Shown piece after piece: positions 21,897-35,464 of a DNA stretch of 64,000 nucleotides (positions are counted from its first letter, which is position 1; each line of letters starts with the position of its first letter). A program made the position numbers and the translations under genes. The stretch is from Sphagnum compactum (Eukaryota; Bryophyta; Sphagnopsida; Sphagnales). Below the pieces are notes generated by a model. It was given only the letters and a program-made list of their open reading frames with translations. It was not told the origin of the DNA and searched no databases. The DNA is taken from the NCBI GenBank assembly GCA_965153455.1, contig OZ234504.1:10292001-10356000 (forward strand), read 5' to 3'.

Positions 21897-24123
21897 CACT
21901 ATGAGAAATCGTGTTTGTGAAGACCACACTATTTTGCAACTAGAACTCAAAAACCACTCAAGTATAACTATGTTGCAACTATGTCCTCCAAAGTGCAACT
22001 CCTATGCAAGTACATTTTATAAATACAATGATTTAATAAATAAATTTTCACATCAAAAAATAAACTAATTGTTTGGTAGTTGCATTGTAGTTCTAAATGT
22101 GTTTCATATACGATAATTTATACACACTTTATTTATACATGTAGTCAACTATGTTTGACTTTTTGAAGAGTTTGAATAGTTGTAACGTGCAACTAAGTTA
22201 GGATTGTTGAATGAGCTACACATTGAGCAACTTTTTTGCAATTAGTGTACAACTTTCATGCGATTACACCATGTGTCTACATTCCCATTGTCCATGAAAT
22301 ACACTCTTTGTAACCGATTTTCAACTATGAAATCTATTCATGCAACTAGTTGGCCACTATGTTGCCACTAAGTAACCATTATTGTATTACTAATTGCCCA
22401 CTAATGTGCCACTACAGTGTCAATTTGTAAACTTCAAATTGGATCCCAATGCTACATAAACTATATTAAAAATATTTATATTGGAGGTACATCAAAGTAT
22501 TCAAGTTTATACACCTAGAATTTTTGTAGGTTACATGAGCAAGTGCAAAATTGATAATAGCCGATTTTTTTACAAATAATTCCTTGGCACCCACAAAGGT
22601 TGCATCTTGTGGCATATTTAATATATAATTTTTTAAAAATAATTTACTAAATATTAAATATTAACTTATGGCTTAATTTAATTATTTACTAAAAACTAGA
22701 TTAAATAATTAGTCCTTAATCTAAATTAATCAATATAATTCAAACAATTTGTGAATTAAAGGTAATGTGTATATATCCTATTAAACATTCAATAAGGGTG
22801 TACATATGGATATGTGTCTACATACCTCGATAATTTCTACTCAAATTCATGTTTATTATTTAATATTTCATAATAATTTTTTTAATAATTTATTAATTAG
22901 TAATTAATATGTAATATGCTTAATTAATACAAACTAATTAATTTAATTGAATAATAAATTGTTCATATGAATTCATTAATCAAATTTAAATAATTTTTTA
23001 GTTAATTCAGATAATTAATTATCTAATAACTGAGTATATAAATTCACTAACTAACTAACTCTTTAAATTTTATTAATTAATTCAAATAATTTAGATAATA
23101 ATATTTGTTAATTTAGGTGATTAATTACTGAATTTTATTTGAATTCGTATCATCAATTATCAAATTAATTATTTTGATAATTAATTATTTGAATGAACTA
23201 ACTAATTATTTGAATTATATTAATTAATTCAAATAATCAATCTAAATATTGAACTATCAGATATTTAATTCAAATAATTATGTAAGATGATTAATTATAA
23301 AGTTAAAATTAATTACAAAATTAAAATCAAACACAAAACATGTGGGAATATTTGTTTTGTAGTTGCAAGTCAATTGCAACTAGGGTAAAAGATTTAACCC
23401 ATATGCTTTATCTTTAAAATCTCATTTCAAAAACTATATAAAGGAAGCGTCTTCTCTTATATTTTCACATTAAAATACATGTGCCACGTTGAGATGAATT
23501 CATAAAAGTTTAACCTTAAAGGTAAAACACAAAAAAAAATTAAAAAATTTATGTGATTACTTTTTTGTTCACCTACCTTTTTACCTTTTTACCTACTTGC
23601 CTACCTAAGTAAGTAGGTAAGTAAGTAGGTTGGTATGTAGGAGCTACCAACTTACCTACCTATGGCTATGTACCAACCTACTTAGAGGTATATATATTTG
23701 TTTTCAAAATTCAATTAATTAGCCACATGGCAACTTTTGATTATGACACATGTCATAATCCAAGACCATCTAAAATGAATAATCATAACGGACAATGATA
23801 TCAATATTTCAAAAACAAATTCATCAAAAAATCTTCATAATGCCACTTGTTAAATTTTGATGAATGGATGAAAATGACATTAACATGCCACTATGGTTGG
23901 TGTCATAAAGGAGTTGCATAGTAATTGAAAATGAGTTGTTGCGACAAAGTTGCAATGAGTTGCATTTGAGTGTGATCGTATATATGGTGAGTTGCATCTC
24001 TTACAACTCATGCAATTTGTTTGATATCACTCATTGGTGTAGAAATATAGTGAATTGCAAATGGTCCTTAAAACTCAAAATTGAGTTGCAAGCTTGGTTG
24101 CAAAACACCCTTTTTTCATAGTG
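21897..24123. mobile_element. Non-autonomous CACTA element with 3-bp TSD
   Basis: The left end is CACTATGAGAAATCGTG. The right end is the inverse of CACTATGAAAAAAGGGTG. Both are flanked by AGA (21894-21896 and 24124-24126), matching the 3-bp TSD of CACTA/En-Spm transposons. Subterminal regions are packed with GTTGCA/TGCAAC motifs in both orientations (21930-22390 and 23900-24110), as is usual for transposase-binding repeats of this superfamily. Length is 2227 bp. The middle is extremely AT-rich and encodes nothing recognisable, so the element is non-autonomous. Confidence 0.75.
23562..23690. repeat. CTAC/GTAG microsatellite forming a hairpin
   Basis: CCTACCTTTTTACC, then ACCTACTTGCCTACC runs directly into AAGTAAGTAGGTAAGTAAGTAGG, then CCAACTTACCTACC follows. 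The two halves are complementary, so a stem can form. It lies inside the CACTA element. Confidence 0.65.
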
Positions 24124-24126
24124 AGA

Positions 24127-26440
24127 TGGGAAATCAAAGAAAGCCCCAACTTGCTATAACATGGTTCTTGACATATATGTAAAAGAAATTCATGGCCTTA
24201 AGCCACATCATACTCAACTACAAATAGGTTCTTGCATACTTGCACCTTTTGCAATTGTGAATTGACCCTTCATGTCATTTACAAGGAGTTGTGGAAGGTC
24301 ATCTTTACAAGTTAGAAACATCAAAGCTTGTTTAGGGAGCATCACACCATACACCTCCACCTTGTACACACCATCTCCAATAGGAGCCCCATGAAAATAT
24401 CACCAAGAACACTAGAAACTACTCCATAGGTTGTAATAAAACACTTGCCAACACCAAAAGTTGTTCCATTATAAACCTTGTTCATAAAAAAAATGGAATC
24501 ACTTATGCCAAATTGCATCTTATAACAACATAAATAGCAATGTAGAATGACATGTATTGCTTAATACAATGTAAGTTTTGTAATGGTGATGAAAACAAAA
24601 AATTGCAAAAGAGGAATTGAAGTCCTTGAATATAACATAGTAGGTGCACCTATGGCATGGGTGGGGCTTTTGTAATTGAAGCATGCTCTATTGTCACATG
24701 TCCTTGAGATCTTAACATTGGAGGATTTGCTTTGATTGATCTCTTTGCTTTCTTAGCATGCCACCCACATAAGACCAAACCATATGTACAACAATTTGTG
24801 CATTATCTTGCCCTTTTTTATTCACTAAAAACCATTTCATGCAAAATTAAAATAACATAAAAAGGATCCATCTTTGGTAATTAGCAAACGTTTCCTTGGA
24901 TTCAAATATCGGCTAAAAGTTGTCATATGCAAACTTAACTCATTGCAAGATTGGTCAGACCTTATTATGGGGTTTGGTGTGTTGAAGTTAGGATGGCTTC
25001 ATCTTCATTTGCTTGTGTGGATTGCAAGATAACACGTGTTCTTTATCTTACTACCATGACCCATTCTTAGGCTCAAAAGATGACAAGAGAAATAATTATA
25101 TGTACAACTTGGGCACTTTTTTAAAATTCCAAAATGTACATTATTTTAGGTTGAATGTACATGATTCACCACATTATCTACAAGTGCTTGTTGACTTGGG
25201 CTTTCAAGCATGCTTTCATGTGCCTAAGTTTTGATTGTACGAACCTCACTTATTGTTTTGGTCACATCTATTACTTGCATTACAATATAAGCATATATTA
25301 ATTGACTTGGGTCCCTAGTTATGATATGCATGACTAGGTAAACCAAAAAGCAACCAAAGAAACATTCACTAAAGTCCATTTCATAGTGTATTTTGATACA
25401 ACATCACATCTTGTCACACAAAGCATGGGGATACCAAAGTTAAAACTTTTAAGTTTTTTTCCTATTGAAAATTTACTCAATCTAGAGGTCATTAGGTGAA
25501 ATGTGTGAAAAAACTCAACATGAATCACTTTATTTTCAATATGTCATGGCCTTTTTTTTAAACAATTTTTTTCCTTTAAGCATAAGTCCATAATTCAATA
25601 TTTTCATTTGATATGATGCAAAAACTTTTGAAATATTCTTTTAATCATGACATTGTTTAAATAAAACCAAGTCCTTAACAAGTTCAAAATCAAATCATAA
25701 ACCTTAATAATTGAAGTCCAATAGTTTTTTGTGACCAGTGTTACATCATGTAAGTTCAAACTTCATTTCAACTATGTTTTTGTAATTTTATTCCTTAAAC
25801 AACACAATCAATTGGCCCAAGTATTCAAGTCTATGCCATTCAAAAATGAATCCGTAGTATCAAGTCTTAACATATACAATAAAATGTAATAATTGCACTC
25901 ACACTTAGTACAAAAAAATTGTCATGGTGACATCAGAATTGGTTCACACTACCATGCATTTGGTTTTTTTATAATTTTTTTCCTACACCCCAACCTAACT
26001 AAAAGAAATTTGCAAATTATCAATTAAATTATCCATTGATATTTTTTAGTTGAAAAGGACACATGCAACTAAAATGTTGTAATCACTTTATACAAGTCAC
26101 ATAATAAACTCAATCACAAGAAGGAACCACATGGCGTCATTTGCAAATTCCTACAACTATGTCAAATTTTTCATCCATCTCTTAAAATGGAATGAAATAC
26201 AATTACTATGGAATTTGTGGTTGTTTTTACAACTAAGACATGCCAAATCATGTAATGCCATGTGTCCAATGCAAGATGTAACTACCACATGGAATTAGTA
26301 GTTGATTTTACAACAACATATCCAACCAAATGATGCCATATGTCCTAGCCTAACCTACATATTAGTACCTATTACATATATAAGTTAACATATGCACTTA
26401 GGCTAGGCATCTAAGTTAGTTTGGCGCCTCTAAGCTAAGG
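24127..26440. other. Gene-free AT-rich region
   Basis: No gene recognised. A minus-strand stretch at about 24240-24360 (reading ...MLPKQALMFLTCKDDLPQLL) is open for about 40 codons and has protein-like composition. I could not assign it to a family. It may be a decayed TE coding remnant. Confidence 0.35.
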
Positions 26441-26454
26441 TTAGGTACATAAAT

Positions 26455-26535
26455 ATAGGTGCAAGTATGAGGCTTTGAACCACCCACCTCCATGTTGAAG
26501 GACCAATTAATCCTAAATCATTGCACCACATTTTC
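26455..26535 (-). repeat. tRNA-like (SINE-like) segment
   Basis: On the minus strand the segment reads TGGTGCAATGATTTAGG, then about 30 bases later GGTGGTTCAAAGCCTC. The second resembles a Pol III B box (GGTTCRANNC) and the first a diverged A box. The same layout occurs at 29535-29605, 33000-33056, 50935-50990 and 62340-62420. It has no tRNA cloverleaf, so it is not a tRNA gene. Confidence 0.4.
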
Positions 26536-26584
26536 ACAAGTAATATATATTGTCATGTCATATTTTTATCAACATTTTTTTTTG

Positions 26585-26765
26585 AATTATGTAGCTTATC
26601 TTAACTACCTACTTACATAGCCTACATATCTAACCTACCTACTAGGTACCTAGTTAGGTTATTTACAAGTACTTACCTTACTTATTTAGCCTACCTAGCC
26701 CAATAACCTACCTAGTTACCTACTTAACCTAACTACCTTACCTACCTAGCCTACTATTCATGTAG
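26585..26765. repeat. CCTAC/TTAGG simple-sequence tract
   Basis: An irregular run of CTACCTA, CCTACCTAG and TTACCTA units with one short inverted part (CTACTAGGTACCTAGTTAGG). It is similar in character to the tracts at 23562 and inside the MITEs. No function inferred. Confidence 0.55.
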
Positions 26766-29062
26766 CTCTACTCCTACTCACACAAATGGATAGCTTACAT
26801 GGTCTAATCAAAACAAACAACTAAATTATCATATGTTAATGGATTATCAACCTAGTTTGTAATTTATGGCATTTTCATCTTGCTCTCATCTAATTTTCTC
26901 CCCATGAATAATTTATAGGTGCATCTACAATTTACAAGGCTTACCTATAATTGAAAATTCAACTACAAGCACTTGCAATTAGCTTGCCATGTAAAACTAC
27001 ACAAATTCTAGTTGTAAAAGTAATTGATTCAGAGAATGACTAAAAGATACTAATGAATACATTAATTGGTATGGACATGATTTCTTCTAATGATTAACTA
27101 GTTAACTAGATATCATTAAAAATGTAACATGTTAAATTAGGTGACATAAATGTGTATGTTGAATCAATATGTGCCTTAAACATAAGCACTTGGGGATGAA
27201 CAAAGTGAATGTTGTTGTAACCATACACCATTCATTGACTTATTCATGAATTTCAATGATAACCATTGAATAGCTTACATTGATATAGCTTATGCCCATC
27301 AATAACTAGTATTGTGAATTAGTCCCCAAGTTCCCAATTTATATACTTGTGATGCACAACTTCAATTGCCATCACCCAAAACATGGAAAATCTCCAATAA
27401 ATCTAAAAATTAATAACTAAGGATGCACATTAGTTCTCAACAAAACATCTTAGAATAGTCCATCTTTTGGCCAAGGATATGGGGCCCACCCATAAGGCTT
27501 GTAAGCACAAAGATGTAAATAAATTAAAACTCCATTTTGGACATTTTAACATGTGGTTACATTGCATACAACAAGTCATACAAACTTGTATTTCTTTCCC
27601 AATTTTGTAATGTAACCAAAGTGGTGATCTTCCATAAGAAGATTTAGTTAAAGTGGCCATCATCAATAGTAACAGTTAACCACATATGGCTATAAAATAA
27701 ATATGAAAGTAAAAAAAATCAATCATAGTTTTATATTTTGGGCTACTTATTACAAAAAGAAATAAAAAATTCTTGGTTTTAAAAATAAAAATAAAAATAA
27801 ATTTGAGGATTCAAAGTACAAAAAAATAACCTTGAGGTTTTAGGTTCAAGTAATGATATACCAAAATTTTAAAAACTTTGAAGATATTGAACTTTGAATT
27901 TAAAGCACTAATTGTTTATCCCAATGCATCATAATATTCAAATATTGTAATATTAGAGTACCTTCAAAATAAATTAGATTATTTACATTTTGTTGAAAAT
28001 TTGAAAAAAATAGCACTTTATGTTGAATTATTCAAGTCCATTCAATCAAATAGTTATAGTAATGTACTTGAATGTAACAAGATTCAAACTTTAACTTTGT
28101 GCAATTTATTATTGTCGTATGTGAACCATCTAACTAGAAGGTTAGTAGGAAAAGCTTTAAAAATTAATGTGGTTTTTTATTATTTCTTTGTCAAAAATTT
28201 CAAAATAAAACTCCAAACATCAAATTAGTATTTTCAAATTTTATAAATTATGTGGCACACAAGTGCTAAAATTACACAAGTATTATGGTACATATCTCTA
28301 GTGTGTTAGCACTAATAACATTTAACAACATAGTAACAACAATGGCCTCTCTCCTTTATGCATGTTCTTGTGACCTTTTTTTAATTTAGGAATGCACACA
28401 CTTATGTGACTTTTTATTAATTTGTAGGTGGCTTTACTCATCCAACATCAATCATCACCCTTCAAATTATCTTCATGGATTGTGACTAGTGATTATGCAA
28501 TGAACTCAACAAGCCATGCAAGAAATTTGTAAGGAGAACTTGTTTTTTGCAATAACTCTAATTTCAAAATATCAATTTGAAATAAAATGACATTTTCAAA
28601 ATAACTTAATCTCGTGATCATAATTTCAAATAGCATACTCTAATACACGTACATCATAAACCTAAATAATAATAGGGCACCAACTATTATAGGTCTTCAA
28701 AATAGTATCCCCTAAAAATAATAATTTGTGGCATGTGGATCATATATTAAAAAGAATGTTATTACTACACCAACCTTCAACCTAACTATGATTTTAATTA
28801 TCAAATTACATAATTATCAATTTGGGCTCCACACTACAACTAACAATCAAATTGACATAAGGATAATAAATAAGTATATTTTCATTTTCTCCTTGAATCC
28901 TACACTATAAAGCAAAATTCCATGATCACATAGATTTTATTTTGATGAAATTATTTTCACTTTCATTAATTCTATAGTTCATGAAATTCAATCACCTTTT
29001 GAAAACATTAAAACAAAATTTGTATTGATTACACCAAGAACTTCATGAATCCATACCATTCT
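26766..29062. other. Gene-free AT-rich region
   Basis: No gene recognised. A 78-codon minus-strand frame at 27430-27666 has non-low-complexity composition (GRSPLWLHYKIGKEIQVC, then MTCCMQCN). It faintly recalls a retroelement integrase zinc-binding segment, but the match is too weak to assign. Confidence 0.35.
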
Positions 29063-29534
29063 CACTATGCCAAAACTAAGTTTTTAGGACTACATAAACA
29101 ACTACATTTATGATCATTTATGCCATTTGTGATTACACATGATAACAAGATTATGTAGTCCATAAAACCATGTCATTTTTGTGAAAAGTTTTATTGATGC
29201 TTGTAGTCACAACTACCACTAACACCTACATCCTTTGTGATGTAATCATATTTACCACAATTATGGAAAACATATCCAATGGCTAAGATTTCATTTTAAA
29301 AATATAAATTCAAATTTTTTCATTAATTTCTTGTTGCCACATTGCAACCTATGATACATTCAAAAAAATTGTTGACCACTCATGAACTGCCACTTAATAG
29401 CCTATAATTAAAAAATTACCTTTTTTGGCCCAATCATGTTCTATCACATGGCAATCAAAGTTGAATCAAATAGAGTTAGGTGAACTTAATCTCAGAACCC
29501 TAACCTAGCCTATCCACTTAAGAAATATATGGGT

Positions 29535-29605
29535 TATAAGTGGGAGGCTTTGAATTCCTCACCTCCATTTTGGGAGTTCAAATCTTTAACCGTCGCACTA
29601 CAAAC
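29535..29605 (-). repeat. tRNA-like (SINE-like) segment
   Basis: Minus strand: AGTGCGACGGTTAAAGATT, then GAGGAATTCAAAGCCTCCC about 30 bases later, in the positions of Pol III A and B boxes. It is closely similar in layout and sequence to 26455-26535, including the ATGGAGGTG linker just before the B-box-like part. Confidence 0.45.
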
Positions 29606-29654
29606 TTTTTTTTGTAATAAAAGATGTTACCACAAAAGTATAAACATTAATTTT

Positions 29655-30285
29655 TTTAGCCTAAACTAACCTAGGCCTCTTTAGCTTAAACCTAGGGCTA
29701 CTTAGGCTAAACTAGGCTACATTGGTTGAACTATGTTAAATTGAACTAAAATATGCTCCTTAGTTTAAACTATGTTAAACTATGTCAAATTAAGCTAAAA
29801 TATGTCACTTAAAGTAAATTAGGTTAAACTAAGTTAGATTAGGCTAAATAAGGTTAAACAAAAGCTAATTAAGCTAAATTTGAAAAAGTTAGGTTAATTT
29901 AACTAAACTCAATTAAATTATGCACTAGTTTAAGTAAACAAACTAAACTAGGATAAACTAAGCTATTTAAGTCAAATTAACCTAAATTAGGATTAGGCTT
30001 TAGGTTAATTTGGTATAACTTAGGGTTACTTATATTAAACTAGGTTAAATTTAAATTAAGTTGAATTACGTTAAGCTAGGCTACTTAAATTAAACTTAGA
30101 TGTTAAATTTAAGCTAAAATTAAGTTAAACCTAAAAATTGAATAAGGTTTACGTCTAAAGGCTAAAACCTAAGTTAAACTTTAAAACTAAGTTTAAAGGT
30201 TAAAATTAAGTTAAATCTTATGTTAAACTTAAACTTTTAGAAGTTAATTAGGCTAAACCCAAAGGCTAACCTAAATTTATGACCT
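29655..30285. repeat. Degenerate AGGCTAAACTA minisatellite
   Basis: About 630 bp consist almost entirely of diverged 10-14 base units such as TTAGGCTAAACTAGG, TAAGTTAAACT and AGGTTAAACTAAG. Open frames here carry no information. It differs in unit from the tract at 9740-10520 but has the same overall character. Confidence 0.7.
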
Positions 30286-32999
30286 TTCCAAGATTGATGA
30301 CGCATACATAAATATAAATTTATTTTCAAACAATTTAGATGAATTTTGTCTCTATTACTTCAATTGATACATTTTATTACATATTAATTCAATGTGCACA
30401 AGAAGAAATCTTATCCTTTTCCACCTCACATATTGCAACTATTGTCCGATTTGATTACATTTCAAATACATTTGGCCATTTTAAGTTTGTAAATGGCTTG
30501 TTGCATTAATTAATGGTCAATATTGTTCATAGTTGTTATGTTTATTATGTTATTTGCTTATGAGTATGATTTGAATCCTATTTTATTTTTTAATAATTTC
30601 AAATTGCTAATGTGGAAATTGAGGTAGGCTTTAACTTTATTTACAGTATGCATTATAACACGTTAATTTTTTTTTGACATCTCTTCAACTATTAACATGG
30701 CATTTGAGTTGAGTCATCAACTTTTTATCATGTTGAAACCATTACTCATGAATTGCATTTTATACTTTCCATAATTTATTAAAACACATGTAACAATTTA
30801 AGACCTCACATTTATATTAAAACAAATTAGTGATTTTTTTCACATCTCTTCAATTATCAACATGTGTACATGAGTTAAACCATTATTCATAAGTTGCATC
30901 TTGCACTTATTAAAATATGTTGAAATACATGCAACTCAATGCTTTACAGCTATATTTGAATGGTTCAGGAAATTTTTTTACAATTCTTAAACTATTTACA
31001 TCTTTACATGAATTGAATCATTCACTTTGAACTTATTAAAACCATTATTCAAATGTTGCATATTACACTTATTAGTAGATATTGAAACACACACAATAAT
31101 TTAATTTTCACATTTCTTGAATCATCAACATTTGCACATGAGTTGAATCATTCATTTTGAATGTGTAAAATACATTATTCACAAATTGCATTTTGCATTC
31201 ACCACAATTTTTGAAATTTAAATCTATAAAAGTTAGGCATGTCTCACATTTATATTTGAATGGGTTAATGATTAGGTCAAATTTTCATGCATACCAAGTT
31301 TAGGATGCATGTAGACCTTTAAATTATTATTTTTTCATATATTAAATTCTTACACATTAATGTAAATTATAATGTATGTTTTTCCATAATATTTTAGGCA
31401 TCATGGACAAGTTTATTATTACAAATGTTCATGATGCCACATTAAAAACCCCCAAAAATAATCCCTAATTTTTTTCCCATTTTAATCTCTTGGTGTATTA
31501 AACAAATGTTTTAAAAAATGATTAATTTTTAATTTTTAATTTAATTTAATTATTTTTCTTAAAATAAATTATATAAAATAAATAATAATAAATAATAACA
31601 ATAATATAATAAATTATCAATATTTTCTACTTACTATTTATATTTATAAAATAATTTATTAAATTTTAAGGCTTGTTTTGTTAGAAGTGTATGTTTAAAT
31701 ATTTAGAGGTGAATTTGAAATTTTTGTTTTAAAAATTAAATAAATGAACGAATTTTCATTTGTATATTTTTCAAATTTCTAGTGTTCTTCAAGATCATCC
31801 ACAAGAATATTTAACCATGTTTTGATTATAGACCATGTATATGGAGGTATAAATTTATTGGAATATTTCTATATTTTGGCTACAAATCTTATAACCCATT
31901 TTAGAATTATATGACTAAAAAGATTTTAAATGACATTTTTTATTTATAATTAAAAATCCTTGTTGATGTTGATGGCCTTTATTTATGTTTGCAAAATTGT
32001 GGAAATTCACTAGCCAATTTTTTAAAAATTACATCATTAGTAATTATTTTATTTTTTTCAAAAAAATTGAGTAAGGATTATAGTGATTTCAAAGATTGAG
32101 CTTAAAAAATTTCAAATAAATTTGATGTTGGAATTGTGTTTAAGGTTGGAATTATTAAAATTAATTAAAAAAAATCTATTCATTAGGAGGAACCTTTTTT
32201 TCTTTCAAATTTGTGATTTCAACTTTTTGAAATTTTTTTTGGTTTACATTTTTCTTTTAATTTGCACAATGTTTTCCATTTTTTTCCCAACAAAAATTAC
32301 CAAATTAAAAAAATTTGAAACCAAAAAAAACTTGTTGGTTAGGGAGGGGAGTTTAATCCAACTATTTAATGCCTTCACCAAATTATGTTACTTTTACTTT
32401 TCCAAAGGAAACAAAAGGCAAAATATATTTTTACATCATTAAAAAAAAATGTGATTTTTTTTTCAAGTTGTATAATTAATCATTTGTATTGGTGTATGAT
32501 TCATGTTGTTAAACAAACATAGTATTGAGAATTAAATGGCTATGTTGATTACTTAATTAATTTTTCTTTTTGTTGCCATTTTCGCAACAATGCAAAAAAA
32601 AAAAAACTTTGTACCTAGTTATATTGGAGAAAATAAAAACTTGCAATTTTCAATAAATGGACATATTTTATATAATGGAAATAACATTGTTAAATACTTA
32701 ATGATAACATTATTGAATTCACAAAAATTGTAGGTTAATTTAAACAAAAAAATTTATAAATTTATTCATGACATGATATTTTGAGTGGGTTTTTAACATT
32801 TTATATTGAATATTTTAAAAGTATAATAATTTTTTTGTACACATTATTGAATATGCTTCAAGATGATGTTTTTATTTGTAGCATTTGAATAAAGTTTGAA
32901 AAAAAAAAAGGCATGTTAAAGTTTGAATTTCCTAAACAATTCCATGCCAAACATAATAAACATTAAAAAAATTATTTTTTATTAATAAGGTCTTGAAGC

Positions 33000-33056
33000 G
33001 GTTTGGTGGTTAAAATCATAGTGTGCTTCCATGAGGTCTTGGGTTGAAACCTTGAT
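33000..33056 (+). repeat. tRNA-like (SINE-like) segment
   Basis: The sequence TTGGTGGTTAAAATCATAG, then GTCTTGGGTTGAAACC 28 bases later has the spacing of Pol III A and B boxes and matches the foldback arm at 50935-50990 (ATGGTTAAAATCC, then TAGGTTCAAACC). No acceptor stem or cloverleaf is visible. Confidence 0.45.
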
Positions 33057-34354
33057 GAATGCGTCAATGTATCTTATACAAATGCAATATACGAACATGT
33101 ACATCATGGCTAATGATGTCAATTCTTTTTTGACAAAATCGAAAAAAAAAAATTAAATTAAATATTTTGCCATGGCATGTAATTTTGTCATGGTGTGCCA
33201 TGAAAAAAATATGATCCATGACTCCAAAATATTGAAAACAAAAGAAAAAAAACAAAAAAAAATTATATGAAGACATGGTCCTTTATTCCACATCATATCA
33301 ACTTAGGACCTCATATATCCATGCCATAATTCTAAAATTAAAAACTATGTAGTGCAACATGTGATTATCAAAAATGACTTAAAGCCATTTCACTAAAAAT
33401 GTCCTAATCAACTAGTCTTTTTTTTACCAAACCCATACAAGTTGCATATTAATCAATTTTGTCCCATTTCACTAAAAACCTAGTGAATCTGGGTAATGAA
33501 AAAGGGCAAGATTTCTTCTTTTGATGATTAATCATTTGCAAACCTCATTTCCAATATATAAGTTTTCAAATTTTGATTAGTTGTATAGATGTAGACTTTC
33601 CATTTAATTAGTCATAATTACCATAACCTGTCAAACAAGTGGAACAATATAAGTTCATATCTATTTAATTTTTCATAGTTGGTTAAACAAGATCAATTGT
33701 TTCAACATGACTATTAGTTGTATAATCATAATTATATTTATAATTATTTATGGTTGTATTTATAATTATGGCTATAGTTGAAAAAATGACAAATCAATTT
33801 TGAATATGATTACATGATTATAATTGTACAACATTTGCAAGAACTGTCTTAGTCATGAAAACCATGTTTTGGCATAATGTTCAAATAATAAAAATTAACC
33901 TTTTATTCAATGTGATGTGGCCTAAATTCAAATATGTGTTGGTGTCACATGGGAAGACATATTCATTGATATTCTCAATGAATATATGGTAAATGTTTTA
34001 CACTATTTTATATTTATGAAAAATATTTGCATTTTACACTTAAAATTTATCTCAAAAAAACACAACTATGAAGTCATATGAATTTAAAATTTACAAGTTT
34101 CATGGTAATCACCTTCATTAAGGATAGGAGTTTCTAGGTAATATTTACATGGTTTTTGAGAATCGCAACCAAAAAAATCAAAAATATTTTTTATTTTTTC
34201 TCTTTTTCCAAAAAAAATAAAATCTCTCTTTTCATTTTTGCCTCTTTTCTCATCGGGCCAAAGTGCTTTGTGCTTTCTTCTTTGTTGTGTTTACACAGTT
34301 CAATTCCTTCCATTTTAAGCTTATATGCTCCTTATTTGCCAACCTATCATGCCT

Positions 34355-34787
34355 ATAATTAGATGATAAAGGAAATATACAAGATAATAAGAAACAAAAC
34401 ACAACTACATAAAGATTTTAAATATGAGAATTCTCTTATAAATTTGAAAATAAGAAAGTGAAAATAGGAAATAAGAAATAAAATAAATGAATTTTAAGCT
34501 CTAGTTTGGGGGGAGCTTTTCTTAATTATGTTGGATAATAAAATGGGTCTTTCTTTTACCAAAATGATCCTTTCTATTTTGTTCATAGAACATATAAATC
34601 CCCTAAAATGTATATAAACTAAAACCAATAATAGAGAGGTACAAATAGGTATTATAATACCATGAATAAAAAGAGCACCTATGAAAACATTTCTACTTAC
34701 GAACCATTGAAATAGTATGGGTGTTGTCATGCCACCAAGCACAACCATAGAGAAAAGAAGAAATAAAAAGTTTTATAGTTGGACCAT
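34355..34787 (-). pseudogene. ccmFC: Mitochondrial ccmFC N-terminal part (nuclear copy)
   Basis: The minus strand starts MVQL-stop-NFLFLLFSMVVLGG at 34787 and continues PILFQWFVSRNVFIGALF and KERPILLSNIIKKSSPQTRA, then after a stop NSFYLFLISYFHFL. This follows the N-terminal region of plant mitochondrial CcmFC (cytochrome c maturation, heme lyase complex) without large gaps. Stops at codon 5 and about codon 98 plus many replacements show that it is not functional. Several changes (Arg to Cys, Ser to Phe, Pro to Leu or Ser) fit C-to-T decay. The second part of ccmFC was not found. Confidence 0.8.
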
Positions 34788-35464
34788 CTATTTATTTTAT
34801 TTTTTGGTATTTTCATCCTTCCAAAAAATAAAATACAAGATAAAAGACAAAACAATATTTTTTTGCTATGAGTGTTTTTTTTTAAACCTTTAAATTTTAT
34901 TTCTTCTTAAGCCCTTAGCAAATGCTCTGTGCCCCCTCCAGTACCCTCATAGCTCCTACAAGGCATAAAGCATTTGCATAACAAATGAAGGTGATTTAGG
35001 TTTTGCATAAAAGGTTGCGTGTGTAATCAAAATTAAGCTAGCTTCTCACCTCTTTGGCCTAAGAAAAAAGGTAGCTTTCTTTAATTTTATTTGCTCTATA
35101 TACAACTACTTTGTCATGGCCTTCTTTGCCCTCCATCAACTTTAATAAACAAATGAATTTGTGTGAATGCGCAAATAAAGTGTTTTGCAAACGCCACAAA
35201 ATTTGGTTTACAAGTTTTAAGGGCGTTAGGCCTTGGTTTGGTGATAAACTAGATAATGCATTAACTAGTTAATTAATATTCAATTGTTGCTCTATTTGGA
35301 GAAAAATAATTAAAAATATGTTGGTAATTAAAAGGAATTAACACCATAAAAAAGATCCTTGTGTAGAATCTGTAGCAAAACTATGAATGAAAACTAGCAA
35401 TCCAAAATGTACAAAAAAGTTCCTTAAAAAAAACATGAAGAAATAACCATATTAAGAAAAAAAA
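34788..35464. other. Spacer between ccm pseudogenes
   Basis: Probably mitochondrial-derived as well, since it lies between two same-strand ccm pseudogenes and should contain the end of ccmFN. I could not align it with confidence. A weak similarity ([12 protein letters not shown] near 35180) to the ccmFN region after the tryptophan-rich motif is only suggestive. Confidence 0.35.

Larger units (their letters stand above)
29063..33879. mobile_element. Probable old CACTA-like element (4.8 kb)
   Basis: The left end at 29063 is CACTATGCCAAAACTAAG. The inverse of the right end at 33879 is CATTATGCCAAAACATGG; similarity continues weakly for about 38 bp. Subterminal TAGTTGTA / ACAACTAC-type motifs are present on both sides. 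The flanking triplets (TCT and TTC) do not match, so TSD support is missing and the call rests on the termini. The interior is decayed AT-rich DNA with a minisatellite and tRNA-like segments, and no transposase is recognised. Confidence 0.45.

Noticed and set aside
32083-32442. 119-codon plus-strand ORF
   Set aside because: Lys/Phe/Leu-rich translation of AT-rich DNA without motifs or neighbours that support a gene.
33000-33056. tRNA gene
   Set aside because: A and B box-like words are present, but there is no acceptor stem, anticodon stem or T-arm pairing.
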